64,000 bases of DNA from Alphaproteobacteria bacterium (GTDB taxonomy: Bacteria > Pseudomonadota > Alphaproteobacteria > Caulobacterales > Parvularculaceae): positions 1 through 64,000 of the forward strand of contig WGLT01000010.1 of assembly GCA_016125425.1 (NCBI GenBank), read 5' to 3'. This document shows, piece after piece, positions 27,234 through 36,386 of the stretch. A program made the position numbers and the translations under genes. Below the pieces are notes generated by a model. That model did no database searches. It was not told where the DNA came from and worked only from the letters and a program-made list of their open reading frames with translations. Within the stretch, counting starts at the first letter, position 1. Each line of letters starts with the position of its first letter.

Positions 27234-28928
27234 GTGACGAATCATCTGAACCTCATCGCCGCCCTGTCGGCGCTCGCTCTCATCGCTGGCTGCGGCAAGA
27301 GCGGCGAGAAGGCCAAGGAGGCCGCGGCCGTTCCGGCGACGACGGAGACCAGTCCCGACATCACCGGCGCCGATTTGAAAAAACACATCGCCATGCTCGC
27401 TTCCGACGACTTTGAAGGACGAGCGCCGATGACGCCGGGAGGCAAGAAAGCGCGCGACTATATCGCCGCGCAAATGAAGCGAATTGGGATTGAGCCAATC
27501 GGCGACAGCTATTTTCAACCTGTGCCGTTCGTCAAAAAGACGATCGATCCGTCGAAGTCCTATCTCAAAATCAACGTCAACGGCGCGGAGCGCGCGCTCG
27601 CCTATAAGAGCGAGGCTGTTTACACGACAAAACGCGCCAAGCCTGTCGTCTCTTTCGACAACAGCGACATGGTCTTTGTCGGCTACGGCATCGTCGCGCC
27701 GGAATATAACTGGAACGATTACGCCGGCGTCGACGTCAAAGGAAAAACCGTCGTCATCCTGATCAATGATCCGGGCTTCGCGACGAAAGACCCGAACCTC
27801 TTCAAGGGCAACGCCATGACCTATTACGGGCGCTGGACCTATAAATACGAGGAAGCCGCGCGCCAGGGCGCGGCGGCGGCGATCATCATTCACGAAACGG
27901 CGCCGGCGGCCTATCCCTGGCAGGTCGTCGAAAGCTCCTGGTCCGGCGCGCAGGTCGACCTGAAGAGCGACGACGACGGCGCGAGCCGGTGCGCGATGGA
28001 GGGTTGGGTGACGAACGATGTCGCGCATGAGCTCTTCAAGGACGCCGGACTCGATCTCGACCAGCTGGAAAAGGCGGCCGCCAAGCCCGGCTTCAAGGCC
28101 GTTCCGATGACGGGCCTTAAGGCCTCGGGCGAGATCACGCAGGCGATCGAACGGGCGAGCGACGATAATGTCATTGGCGTCGTCAGAGGGACCGAGGCGC
28201 CGAACGAATATGTTCTCTATACGGCGCATTGGGATCATCTCGGCGTGAAGCCGGGCAAGCCGGGCGAGGACAACATCTATAACGGCGCCGTGGACAACGC
28301 GTCCGGGGTCGCCGCGATCCTCGAAATCGGGGAAAAATTCGTCCACAACCCACCGAAGCGTTCAGTCATCATCGCATCGGTCACGGCCGAGGAATCCGGG
28401 CTGCTCGGTTCGGCCTATATGGCCGACCATCCCCCGACGCCGTTGAAGGACATTGTCGGCGGCATCAATATCGACGCGCTTTTGCCGACGCCGAAAACAA
28501 AAGACCTCATCGTGGTCGGTTACGGCGCGTCGGAAATGGAGGACGTCTTGCAGGAAGCGGCCGCGCGACATTCCATGCATCTGACGCCCGATCCGGAGCC
28601 GGAAAAAGGTTATTATTACCGCTCCGACCATATCTCGTTTGCGAAAAAAGGCGTGCCGATGCTGGACGCCTCGCAAGGCGACGATTTTGTCGATGGCGGC
28701 GTCGCGGCGGGCGAAGCCTTCGCCGCCGACTACACGGCGCACCGCTATCATCAGCCGAGCGACGAACTCACCGACGACTGGGATTTCTCCGGCATGACGG
28801 AAACGACGCAGATTCTCTACGAGACCGGCGCGTTGATCGCCAATTCCAGCGCATGGCCGACCTGGTATGACGGCAATGAGTTCAAGGCGATCCGCGACAA
28901 GCAGCGCGCGGGCGCGACCGGCCAATAG
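27234..28928 (+). CDS. M28-family metallopeptidase, lipoprotein
   Basis: 564 residues. A lipoprotein signal ends in ALIAGC-G, so the mature enzyme is lipid-anchored at Cys20. The start is a GTG with a GGAG site. The M28 core binds two zinc ions: [33 protein letters not shown] and [12 protein letters not shown] supply the ligands and catalytic glutamate. A protease-associated domain is inserted before it (about residues 140-260, from [20 protein letters not shown]). It is an exopeptidase acting in the periplasm. A perfect terminator follows at 28958-28990. A second M28 gene begins at the left edge of the window. Confidence 0.92.
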   Translation: MTNHLNLIAALSALALIAGCGKSGEKAKEAAAVPATTETSPDITGADLKKHIAMLASDDFEGRAPMTPGGKKARDYIAAQMKRIGIEPIGDSYFQPVPFVKKTIDPSKSYLKINVNGAERALAYKSEAVYTTKRAKPVVSFDNSDMVFVGYGIVAPEYNWNDYAGVDVKGKTVVILINDPGFATKDPNLFKGNAMTYYGRWTYKYEEAARQGAAAAIIIHETAPAAYPWQVVESSWSGAQVDLKSDDDGASRCAMEGWVTNDVAHELFKDAGLDLDQLEKAAAKPGFKAVPMTGLKASGEITQAIERASDDNVIGVVRGTEAPNEYVLYTAHWDHLGVKPGKPGEDNIYNGAVDNASGVAAILEIGEKFVHNPPKRSVIIASVTAEESGLLGSAYMADHPPTPLKDIVGGINIDALLPTPKTKDLIVVGYGASEMEDVLQEAAARHSMHLTPDPEPEKGYYYRSDHISFAKKGVPMLDASQGDDFVDGGVAAGEAFAADYTAHRYHQPSDELTDDWDFSGMTETTQILYETGALIANSSAWPTWYDGNEFKAIRDKQRAGATGQ

Positions 28929-28957
28929 CCGCAAAACCCGGCGCAGGCCTTATCTGG

Positions 28958-28990
28958 AACGGCCTTCCCCGCGGGGAAGGCCGTTTCGGT
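28958..28990 (+). terminator. Rho-independent terminator of the M28 gene
   Basis: A perfect 13-bp stem (AACGGCCTTCCCC and its complement) with only GC between the arms is followed by TTTCGGTTT. The same CCTTCCCC/GGGGAAGG core recurs in the palindrome at 43038-43059. Confidence 0.85.
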
Positions 28991-29040
28991 TTGAATTGTC
29001 TCTTATATTGTTAACCACGCTTTCTAAGCCGGTTTTAATC

Positions 29041-29337
29041 ATGGCCCTTCAAGATCGGAACCCGGCTGAAGAAGCACGGGCAAATAACGCTATGTTCGAC
29101 TGGCTTGCGACTTCGCTATTCGCCGCCGCCGCGGCGATGTTCATGTTCCGGATGCGGTTTGAGCGTCCGGCGGTCGCGCCTTATGCGCTTGTCGGCTTCG
29201 CCGCCGTGATCGGCTGGTGGGCCGGCGAGGACGGTCTTTATGCGCTCGGCGTCGGCCTTATAATCACCGGCGCGTTCCTGCTTTTGCATCTGGCCAGCCT
29301 TCCGTATTCGGAAGAGAGCGAGGATCCCGGACCCTGA
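29041..29337 (+). CDS. Small two-segment membrane protein
   Basis: 98 residues. After a charged N-terminus (MALQDRNPAEEARANN) come a hydrophobic stretch from WLATSLFAAAAAMFMF, a basic turn (RMRFERP) and two further hydrophobic stretches (APYALVGFAAVIGWWAG and LYALGVGLIITGAFLLLHLA), ending in an acidic tail. No family is recognised. The start at 29041 is the first ATG after the terminator at 28958-28990 and lacks a strong ribosome-binding site; an ATG at 29092 is an alternative. The next gene (MscS) follows on the same strand about 150 bp later. Confidence 0.55.
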   Translation: MALQDRNPAEEARANNAMFDWLATSLFAAAAAMFMFRMRFERPAVAPYALVGFAAVIGWWAGEDGLYALGVGLIITGAFLLLHLASLPYSEESEDPGP

Positions 29338-29485
29338 CCGGCCGCTGGAGCGCCTTGCGGCCGGACGCCGGATCCCGGCGCCGCACCCCCCGCCCTTCGG
29401 CCCGAACAGGCGCGTCAGCGGGGGAGCTTTGTTCGGCGGCGGAAACACTCTAGGTTGCCCGGCGAATCCAATTCAACGCGCAGCC

Positions 29486-30898
29486 ATGCTCCAGACGCCG
29501 CAAGATTCGTCGCCATCTCCGCCGGCCGACGCCCCGCCTCCCGACGCCTCCGCGATCGAAGATCTCGTCGGCGGCAAGGAGATTCGCGCGCAGGCCGAGG
29601 CGCTGCTGCAATGGGCGCATGATCATCTCCTGACGGTCAATGTCGCGATCGAGTGGCTCATCCTGATCGCGGCGCTCGTCCCGGCGGCCTTGTTCGGCCC
29701 GCATATCAAGAAATTCATCACCAACCATATTGCGCCGCACGCGCCTTACGGAATCATCCGGCGCGCCGCGCACGCCTTCGCCATAATCGCAACGCCCATC
29801 GCGCTGCTGATCATCCTGCAGGTAGCGGTGATCACGCTGCACGCCTTCGGCCAGCCGAGCAAATTCGTCGAAGCGGGCGTCAGCGTGCTGTCGGCGTGGA
29901 TCGTCGTGCGCCTGTTCTCGCTCGTGATCCGCTCGCCATTCTGGTCGCGCGTCGTTTTCTGGATCGTCTGGCCCGTCGCCGCGCTCAATGCGTTCGGGCT
30001 TCTGGGCCGCGTCATTCGCGAGCTTCAGGCTTTTTCCTTCCCGATCGGCGCCGACGCGCAGGGCAAGCCCATTCCATTTTCGGCGCTCGATCTCCTGCGG
30101 ACGGTCGTGATTTTCGCCGCGCTGTTCTGGATCGCCAATCTTTTCAAGCGATTTCTGAAGGGCCGAATCAGCGCGATCGAAGAGCTCACCGCCTCGTTCA
30201 AGGCGCTGCTGTCGAAGATTCTCGACGTTCTCCTGCCCATCATCGCGCTGCTCATCGCGCTGCAGCTCGTTCATTTTCCCTTCGGCACGCTCGCCGTGTT
30301 CGGCGGCGCCGTGGGCCTTGGCGTCGGACTCGGCCTGCAAAAGACGGTTTCAAACTTTTTCGCCGGATTCACGCTGATCGCCGACAAGTCGATCAAGCCC
30401 GGCGACGTCGTGCAGATCGGCGACACCTTCGGCTGGATCACGGAGATGAACGCGCGCTATGTCAGCATCCGCACGCGCGACGGCATGGAGCACCTCATGC
30501 CGAACGACAAATTCATCGAAGAAGGCGTGGTCAACTGGTCGCATTCGGATCGCGTTATCCGTCTGCACGCGTCCTTCTCCGTCTCATACAACACCCGGGA
30601 TCTGCGAGGCGTCAAAAAACTCGCGGAAGAAACGGCCCTGACCGTGGAGCGGGTTCTGAAATCGCCGGCGCCGATGTGCAATCTGATGGAGTTTGCGGAC
30701 AGTTCGGTGAATTTCGACCTGCGCTTCTGGATCAACGATCCCGCGAACGGCGTTTCCAATGTGCGGAGCGCCGTCCTGCTGGCGATCTGGGACGCGCTGC
30801 ACGATCACAATATCGAAATCCCGTTCCCTCAGCTGGACCTGCATGTGAAATCGCTGCCCGCCGGCCCGTCGCCGCTCGCCGGACCCGACCAGACCTGA
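29486..30898 (+). CDS. Mechanosensitive ion channel of the MscS family
   Basis: 470 residues. A Pro-rich N-terminus is followed by six or so membrane segments (from about residue 60). The pore helix and beta-domain are seen in the conserved run LAVFGGAVGLGVGLGLQKTV then SNFFAGFTLIADKSIKPGDVV, and the MscS beta-domain continues with ARYVSIRTRDGMEHLMPN. The extra N-terminal segments make it longer than E. coli MscS (286 residues), as in MscM-type relatives. It would open under membrane tension to relieve osmotic downshock. The open frame begins at 29429; the ATG at 29486 is chosen since the earlier part is not conserved-looking. Confidence 0.92.
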   Translation: MLQTPQDSSPSPPADAPPPDASAIEDLVGGKEIRAQAEALLQWAHDHLLTVNVAIEWLILIAALVPAALFGPHIKKFITNHIAPHAPYGIIRRAAHAFAIIATPIALLIILQVAVITLHAFGQPSKFVEAGVSVLSAWIVVRLFSLVIRSPFWSRVVFWIVWPVAALNAFGLLGRVIRELQAFSFPIGADAQGKPIPFSALDLLRTVVIFAALFWIANLFKRFLKGRISAIEELTASFKALLSKILDVLLPIIALLIALQLVHFPFGTLAVFGGAVGLGVGLGLQKTVSNFFAGFTLIADKSIKPGDVVQIGDTFGWITEMNARYVSIRTRDGMEHLMPNDKFIEEGVVNWSHSDRVIRLHASFSVSYNTRDLRGVKKLAEETALTVERVLKSPAPMCNLMEFADSSVNFDLRFWINDPANGVSNVRSAVLLAIWDALHDHNIEIPFPQLDLHVKSLPAGPSPLAGPDQT

Positions 30899-31025
30899 TT
30901 TCGGACGTCTTCCCTTGGCCGCCCCCGCGACCTAGGATGCCGTCCGGCTGGATCGGCGACGCGCCGCTTCCCGAACGCGCCGCAGGCGTTCGCGAGGAAG
31001 CGGAGCCTGAAGTCTGGAGATTGAG

Positions 31026-31565
31026 ATGATACGCAAACTGGCTCTTCTGGCGATCGGCGCGCTCGCGCTCGCGGCCTGCGCGACGTCGACGCCTTATCAG
31101 CCCGCGTCGCAGGGACGCGGCTACGGCTTTTCCGAGCAACAGATCGAATCGAACCGCTATCGCATCACTTTCCGCGGCAATTCATCGACAACGCGGGAAA
31201 TGGTCGAAAACTCGCTCCTTTATCGCGCCGCCGAACTCACCGTGCAGAACGGCTTCGATTATTTCATCGTGCAGGAGCGTAACACCGAAGCCAACAAATC
31301 CTATTCGACGACGGCCGAGCCCGCCTTTTTCGGGCATTACGGCTTCGGCTATCCGGGCTATTATTACGCCTTCCCCTATTACGCCTATGGCTGGGGCTGG
31401 GCGCCCTATAACAGCTACACGCGCGAATTCACGCGTTATTCCGCGGTCGCCTATATCGTGATGATGAAGGGCGACAAGCCGCAGGACAATCCGCAGGCTT
31501 TCGACGCGCGCAGCGTCATGAAGAATCTGGGCCCGCTCGTTCTCGGGGCGCCGCAAAGCCGCTGA
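31026..31565 (+). CDS. Lipoprotein of the CC0125/CC1285 type
   Basis: 179 residues with lipobox LALAAC-A (Cys19). The mature part begins TPYQPASQGRGYGFSEQQIE, continues with NRYRITFRGNSSTTREMVEN and LLYRAAELTVQNGFDYFIV, then a Tyr/Gly/Pro-rich stretch (residues about 105-135) and ends AYIVMMKGDKP. This matches the family named after Caulobacter CC0125/CC1285, found in many alphaproteobacteria; its role is unknown, but an envelope location follows from the lipid anchor. The gene is convergent with the PilZ gene, the stops being 20 bp apart. Confidence 0.85.
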   Translation: MIRKLALLAIGALALAACATSTPYQPASQGRGYGFSEQQIESNRYRITFRGNSSTTREMVENSLLYRAAELTVQNGFDYFIVQERNTEANKSYSTTAEPAFFGHYGFGYPGYYYAFPYYAYGWGWAPYNSYTREFTRYSAVAYIVMMKGDKPQDNPQAFDARSVMKNLGPLVLGAPQSR

Positions 31566-31584
31566 CGGCGAAAGCGACGCGCCG

Positions 31585-32169
31585 CTAGACAGCTCTCAGG
31601 CGTGATTGACCGGTTTCGGCGGCGTCCGGCTCGAACACGGCGACAAAGCCGCGCGGCGTATGCCGCACGATGACGGCGCGCGCGCGGCCGATATGGATAT
31701 TCGAGCCGACGGGCGGCTTTCTCGGCGCGTCGACGGAAACGCCGTCCACGGATCTGTCAAGCACGCGCACGAAGAGCGACGACCCGTCGGCGAGACGGCA
31801 CACCATGCGCTGATCGTTCATCGGATGACGCGGCGTCGAACGCCGATCCTTGAGCCCGTCCGCAAAGGCGGGATTGACGGCCAGCATCAGCTTTTCGACC
31901 AGAATCTGGCGGCGGCGGCGCGACAGTATGAAGGATAGCGCGAAGCCGTCGGGCATGACCCTGGCGATCCGGCCTTCGACCATGTCGAGATCCTTGATCG
32001 CCACGACCGCGGCGTCGCCGACGACGACATTGGCGTCGACTTTCACGGCGAGATCGCCAGGCGAAATGTTAACGAGACGTCCGCGGTATTCATCGATGCC
32101 GTTGACCGTAATCTGCGCCGGCAAATCCAGCGCAAAGCGGCGATAGCGACGCAGATCCGGCTTCGGCAT
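31585..32169 (-). CDS. Tandem PilZ-domain protein
   Basis: 194 residues with two PilZ domains. The first begins LRRYRRFALDLPAQITV, giving the R-x-x-x-R motif, but its second motif reads NISPGD instead of the consensus D/N-x-S-x-x-G. The second begins RRSTPRHPMNDQRMVCRL and continues with LDRSVDGVSVDA, so both motifs (R-x-x-x-R and D-x-S-x-x-G) are intact. It should bind cyclic di-GMP through the second domain at least. The ATG at 32169 has AGGAAA 8 bases upstream; an upstream ATG at 32208 is possible. It is divergent from the prolyl oligopeptidase gene. Confidence 0.85.
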   Translation of the reverse strand: MPKPDLRRYRRFALDLPAQITVNGIDEYRGRLVNISPGDLAVKVDANVVVGDAAVVAIKDLDMVEGRIARVMPDGFALSFILSRRRRQILVEKLMLAVNPAFADGLKDRRSTPRHPMNDQRMVCRLADGSSLFVRVLDRSVDGVSVDAPRKPPVGSNIHIGRARAVIVRHTPRGFVAVFEPDAAETGQSRLRAV

Positions 32170-32420
32170 CTCGGATTTCCTGTGATAATGCAGCATTGGC
32201 TGAACCATATGTAACCGGCGCTCAAGTCTTCGCTAACGAAGCGCTTACAATTGTCGGAATCCTGCGCCGCGCTATGTCGCGGCATGGCCGTGCAAAAGCT
32301 GTGCTAGAGGAGTCCCGATTTGCGCCGCAGCGTTGCGGCGCGCATCTGTTTGGCTATGGTCGGGCCGGGGAAGTTAACCAATACCGGCGCCGAGAAGCGC
32401 CCGGAGGGAGCCAAAACAGC

Positions 32421-34544
32421 ATGTTGAAGATCGTAATGGCCGCAACGGCGGCGGGCGCGGCGCTGGCGTCGGCTGCGACTGCGGCGAACGCCGACAAGGA
32501 CCCGTTTCAATGGCTCGAGAATGTCGACAGCCCGAAGGCGCTCGCCTGGGTCGAGCAGCAGAACGCCAAGACCTTCGCCGTTCTCGAAAAGGATCCGCAT
32601 TTCGCGCCGATGAAGGCTGAGGCGCTGGCGATCCTCAACTCCAAGGCGCGCATTCCGTTCGGTTCGATCCACAACGGGATGGTTTACAATTTCTGGCAAG
32701 ACGAAAACCATGTGCGCGGGCTTTGGCGGCGCGCCAGCGTCAAAAGCTACAAGTCCGGCGACCCAAAATGGGAAACGCTGATCGACTACGATCAACTCGC
32801 CAAGGACGAGGGCAGGAACTGGGTGGCGGAAGGCGTATCCTGTCTCGAACCGGAATATCGCCACTGCATGGTCCGGCTGTCTGACGGCGGCGCCGACGCC
32901 AATGTGCAGCGCGAGTTCGACACAAAAACGAAGCAATTCGTGAAAGACGGATTCTTCGTTCCCGAGGCGAAGTCGGCGGTCGGCTGGCTCGATGAGAATA
33001 CGCTGGTCGTCGGCACGAACTGGGGCGAGGGATCGCTTACGACGTCGGGTTATCCGCGCACGGCGCGCATCTGGAAGCGCGGCGAGGACCTCGCCTCTCT
33101 GCCCGTATTCTTCGAAGGCGCGCCGACGGATGTCAGCGACGGCCTCAACGTCGTTCACGATGGCGGAAAGGCGTATATTTTCGGCTCGAAGAATGTCTCC
33201 TTCTTCGAAAGCGAGCATTATTACTGGCCGGAAATCGGCGGCGAACGCGTCAAACTGCCTTTGCCGCTGAACTCCGATCTTCAAGGCGTCCTCGACGGGC
33301 GAGCTATCTTTTTCCTGCGCGAAGCGTGGAGCTATCAGGGCGCAGATTATCCGGAAGGCGCCGTCATCGCCTATGACCTCGCCTCCGGAAAGGCTGAAAC
33401 AGTCTTCCGCCCGAGCGAGAAGGAAGCCGTCGAAGACGTCGAGACCGGCAAATCGAGCATCGTCATCCAATATCTTGAAGACGTCTCCGGCAAAGCGGCG
33501 CGCCTGACGCGCGGCAAGGACGGAACATGGGCGGCGAAAGAAATCGACATGCCTGCAAACGGCGTCGTCAAGATCATATCGGCTGGCGGCGGAACCGACG
33601 ACGCGATGCTCTCTTATGAAAGCATCACGACGCCGAACACGCTCTATTTCGTCGACCGGAAAAACAGGATGACCAGGATCGCGCAGGCGCCCGCCTTCTA
33701 TGACGCCTCGGACATCGAAGTGCGGCAGCGTTTCGCAACGTCGAAAGACGGGACGAAAATCCCCTATTTCATCGCCGGCAGAAAAGAAGTGCTGGCGAAA
33801 GGCGACGCGCCGACCATGCAATACGCCTATGGCGGTTTCCTCATTCCGACCTTGCCGGTCTACTATGAGGATCCGGGCCGTCCGCAACATGGCGCCCTCG
33901 CCGGCAAAATCTGGATGTCGCGCGGCGGAGTTCTCGTTCTCGCGAATATTCGCGGAGGCGGCGAATACGGACCGGCCTGGCATCAGGCGGCGATGAAGGC
34001 GAACCACCAGAATGCGATCGACGATTTTATCGCCGTTTCGGAGGACCTCATCAAAACCGGCGTGACGACGCCCCAAAAGCTCGGCGCCATCGGCCGCTCT
34101 AATGGCGGGCTTTTGATGGGCGCGATCCTCACCCAGCGTCCCGACCTCTACAAGGCGATCGATTGCGGGGTGCCGCTCTTCGACATGAAGCGCTACACCC
34201 ATCTCGGCGCCGGCGCGTCATGGATCGGCGAATATGGCGATCCCGAAAAACCCGATCAGTGGGCCTATATCAAAAAATATTCGCCCTATCAGAATCTCAA
34301 AAAGGGCATGCCCTATCCGAAGGTCTTCTTTTACTCCTCGACCAAGGATGATCGCGTCCATCCGGGCCATGCGCGCAAGGCCGTCGCGATGATGGAATCG
34401 CTCGGCTATCCCATTTTCTATTACGAGAATACGGAAGGCGGACATGGCGGCGCGTCCAACCAGGATCAGCTCGCTTTCCGCACCGCGCTGGAATTCACCT
34501 ATTTCGCAAGGCTGCTGATGGGCGACGGACAGGCGGCGAACTAG
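32421..34544 (+). CDS. Prolyl oligopeptidase, S9A family
   Basis: 707 residues with a signal peptide (MLKIVMAATAAGAALASAAT then AANA-D). The first 420 residues form the beta-propeller, including FQWLENVDSPKALAWVEQQN. The C-terminal alpha/beta hydrolase has the nucleophile in GAIGRSNGGLLMGA (the S9A G-x-S-x-G-G), the Asp in KDDRVHPGHARK and the His in GGHGGASN. The insertion GGGEYGPAWHQAAMKANHQN is also typical. It cleaves after proline in short peptides. The ATG at 32421 follows GGAGGGAG. A terminator with T-run lies at 34565-34593. Confidence 0.95.
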   Translation: MLKIVMAATAAGAALASAATAANADKDPFQWLENVDSPKALAWVEQQNAKTFAVLEKDPHFAPMKAEALAILNSKARIPFGSIHNGMVYNFWQDENHVRGLWRRASVKSYKSGDPKWETLIDYDQLAKDEGRNWVAEGVSCLEPEYRHCMVRLSDGGADANVQREFDTKTKQFVKDGFFVPEAKSAVGWLDENTLVVGTNWGEGSLTTSGYPRTARIWKRGEDLASLPVFFEGAPTDVSDGLNVVHDGGKAYIFGSKNVSFFESEHYYWPEIGGERVKLPLPLNSDLQGVLDGRAIFFLREAWSYQGADYPEGAVIAYDLASGKAETVFRPSEKEAVEDVETGKSSIVIQYLEDVSGKAARLTRGKDGTWAAKEIDMPANGVVKIISAGGGTDDAMLSYESITTPNTLYFVDRKNRMTRIAQAPAFYDASDIEVRQRFATSKDGTKIPYFIAGRKEVLAKGDAPTMQYAYGGFLIPTLPVYYEDPGRPQHGALAGKIWMSRGGVLVLANIRGGGEYGPAWHQAAMKANHQNAIDDFIAVSEDLIKTGVTTPQKLGAIGRSNGGLLMGAILTQRPDLYKAIDCGVPLFDMKRYTHLGAGASWIGEYGDPEKPDQWAYIKKYSPYQNLKKGMPYPKVFFYSSTKDDRVHPGHARKAVAMMESLGYPIFYYENTEGGHGGASNQDQLAFRTALEFTYFARLLMGDGQAAN

Positions 34545-34564
34545 GCCTGCTGCGACTGCAAATT

Positions 34565-34593
34565 TGACCCGCGCCGAAAACGCGGGTCATTTT
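34565..34593 (+). terminator. Rho-independent terminator of the S9A peptidase gene
   Basis: A 9-bp perfect stem (TGACCCGCG and CGCGGGTCA) with loop CCGAAAA is followed by TTTT. It separates the peptidase from the symporter gene that starts 41 bp later. Confidence 0.85.
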
Positions 34594-34633
34594 GCGTCTG
34601 AAAACAAGCGCGGCCCAGCGGAACGGAAAAACT

Positions 34634-35902
34634 ATGGCCTGGTGGTTCAAAATCAAGCTCTGGAAGCGGGTTTTCGCCGGCCTCGTTCTCGGCGTGGTTT
34701 TCGGTCTTGTCGTCGCGCAGACAATGGACGCCGCGCACGCCGAGGCGCTTCTTTCGAAAGTGAAAATCATCGGCGACGTATTCATTCGCCTGATCCGGAT
34801 GATCGTCGTCCCCCTTGTCTTCTTCACGCTCGTCGCCGGCATTTACGCGATGGGCGATCCGAAGAAACTCGGCACGATCGGCGTCAAGGCGTTTGTCCTC
34901 TATTTGCTGACGACTTTCTTCGCCAATCTGCTCGGCCTTTTGATGGGCGCGCTCTTCCAGCCGGGCAAGGGCGTCGATCTCGGCGGCGCGGCGCCGAAAA
35001 CGCTCGGCGCGGCGACGTCGATCGGCGACCGGCTGATGTCGATCATTCCGGAAAATCCGTTTGCGGCGCTGGTTCAGGGCGACATGCTCGCCGTGATCTT
35101 CTTCGCGCTGCTGCTCGGCGTCGGCCTGCTCATGGCGCGCAAGGCGGGCGAACCGGCCGGACGCTTCTTTGAAGCGGTTTCCGAAGGCGTCTTGATGATG
35201 ACCCATATCATCATGGAGCTTGCGCCATTCGGCGTTTTCGCGCTCATCGCCTATGTCGCCGGCACGAAAGGCGTTGCGACCTTCACCGCCATTCTGTCGC
35301 TGACGCTCGCCGTCTATATCGGCTGCGCGCTTCATATGGCGATCGTCTATGGCGGCATGGTGCGTTTCCTTGCGCGCCTGCCGGTTGTCGATTTCTTCCG
35401 CGGCATACTCGACGCGATGATGGTCGCCTATTCGACGTCTTCGTCGTCGGCGACATTGCCGGTGACGATCAGGACGGCCGAAGAAAATCTCGGGGTCAAA
35501 AAATCCGTCGCCGGATCGGTGCTGCCGCTCGGCGCGACCGTCAATATGGACGGCACGTCGCTGTATCTCGGCATTGTCGCGTTGTTCACCGCGCAGGCGT
35601 TCGGCTATCATCTGGAGCCGCAACATTATTTTTTGATCGCTCTCACCGCCGCGCTCGTATCGATCGGCACCGCGGGCGTGCCTTCCGCCTCGCTGTTTCT
35701 GTTGTCAATCGTTCTTCAGGTCTTCAATGTTTCGCCCGAGCACACCGCGCTTGTGATCGGCTTCATCTTTCCCTTCGACCGGCTTCTCGACATGATGCGC
35801 ACCGTGACGAATGTGACAGGCGACTCCGCGGTCGCGGTGACGGTTGCGAAATGGGAGGGCGAGATCGACGAGGAGGTTTACCGGGCGAGACCGGCGGCCT
35901 GA
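34634..35902 (+). CDS. Dicarboxylate/amino acid:cation symporter (DAACS)
   Basis: 422 residues with eight membrane segments and the two re-entrant loops of the GltP/DctA fold. The serine-rich loop is AYSTSSSSATLPVTIRT and the cation/substrate motif is GATVNMDGTSLYLG; AGVPSASLFLL forms the second hairpin. It imports glutamate, aspartate or C4-dicarboxylates with sodium or protons; the exact substrate cannot be read with certainty. The open frame begins at 34592, but MAWWFKIKLWKRVFAGL at 34634 is the likely N-terminus. The gene stands alone after the terminator of the S9A gene. Confidence 0.92.
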   Translation: MAWWFKIKLWKRVFAGLVLGVVFGLVVAQTMDAAHAEALLSKVKIIGDVFIRLIRMIVVPLVFFTLVAGIYAMGDPKKLGTIGVKAFVLYLLTTFFANLLGLLMGALFQPGKGVDLGGAAPKTLGAATSIGDRLMSIIPENPFAALVQGDMLAVIFFALLLGVGLLMARKAGEPAGRFFEAVSEGVLMMTHIIMELAPFGVFALIAYVAGTKGVATFTAILSLTLAVYIGCALHMAIVYGGMVRFLARLPVVDFFRGILDAMMVAYSTSSSSATLPVTIRTAEENLGVKKSVAGSVLPLGATVNMDGTSLYLGIVALFTAQAFGYHLEPQHYFLIALTAALVSIGTAGVPSASLFLLSIVLQVFNVSPEHTALVIGFIFPFDRLLDMMRTVTNVTGDSAVAVTVAKWEGEIDEEVYRARPAA

Positions 35903-36017
35903 GCCTGCGCCGCCAATAGCCCCGCAAAAACAGATCGATAGCGCAAGCGCTCAATGATATTTGATTGGCGGCGCCCTTCGTCTACCATCCTGACTGTCGG
36001 GGATATGGGGAGGGGCG

Positions 36018-36386
36018 ATGGCCTTGCAAAAACGCCAATGCAAGATCGACCGCGCAGGCGGCGAAATCGTAATCGAATTGCGCGCGCAAAAAGCCCAGCC
36101 GATGGAAGGCGTGCTTTCGACTTTACGCGGACAAGTCGTAGGCCCCGAACCGAAGAGCGATGAATCCGTCGTCGTCTGGCGGCTCAGTCCGCGCGAAATT
36201 TCCGGCTGTGTCTTTTACGGCGTCGTCACGCCTATGGGGCGACTATGGGGCGCGCCGAAATATGAGCGGCGAATTTCGCAGGACGGCCAGCTGCTAACAG
36301 GATTGCCGAACCCCGCCCTCTTCACGACGCACAAGCTGCATCCCGGCGAATATGTCGGCCCGCCGGAGGCGGTTCGTTTCATATGA
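36018..36386 (+). CDS. Unrecognised small soluble protein
   Basis: 122 residues, no signal peptide or membrane segment. Notable parts are RAGGEIVIELRAQ, VVVWRLSPREISGCVFYGVV and GAPKYERRISQDGQLL, giving an alternation of beta-like strands. I recognise no family. The start at 36018 has GGGGAGGGG directly upstream. Its stop overlaps the start of the next gene by 4 bases (36383-36386, ATGA), so the two proteins are made together, and the partner is a probable outer-membrane protein. The role is unknown. Confidence 0.6.
   Translation: MALQKRQCKIDRAGGEIVIELRAQKAQPMEGVLSTLRGQVVGPEPKSDESVVVWRLSPREISGCVFYGVVTPMGRLWGAPKYERRISQDGQLLTGLPNPALFTTHKLHPGEYVGPPEAVRFI

Noticed and set aside
29653-31029. 458-codon plus-strand frame overlapping the mechanosensitive channel
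   Set aside because: It is very arginine-rich, has no motif, and the MscS frame is clearly the coding one.
32304-34202. 632-codon open frame on the minus strand
   Set aside because: It is antisense to the S9A peptidase gene, whose full catalytic triad and signal peptide are intact.
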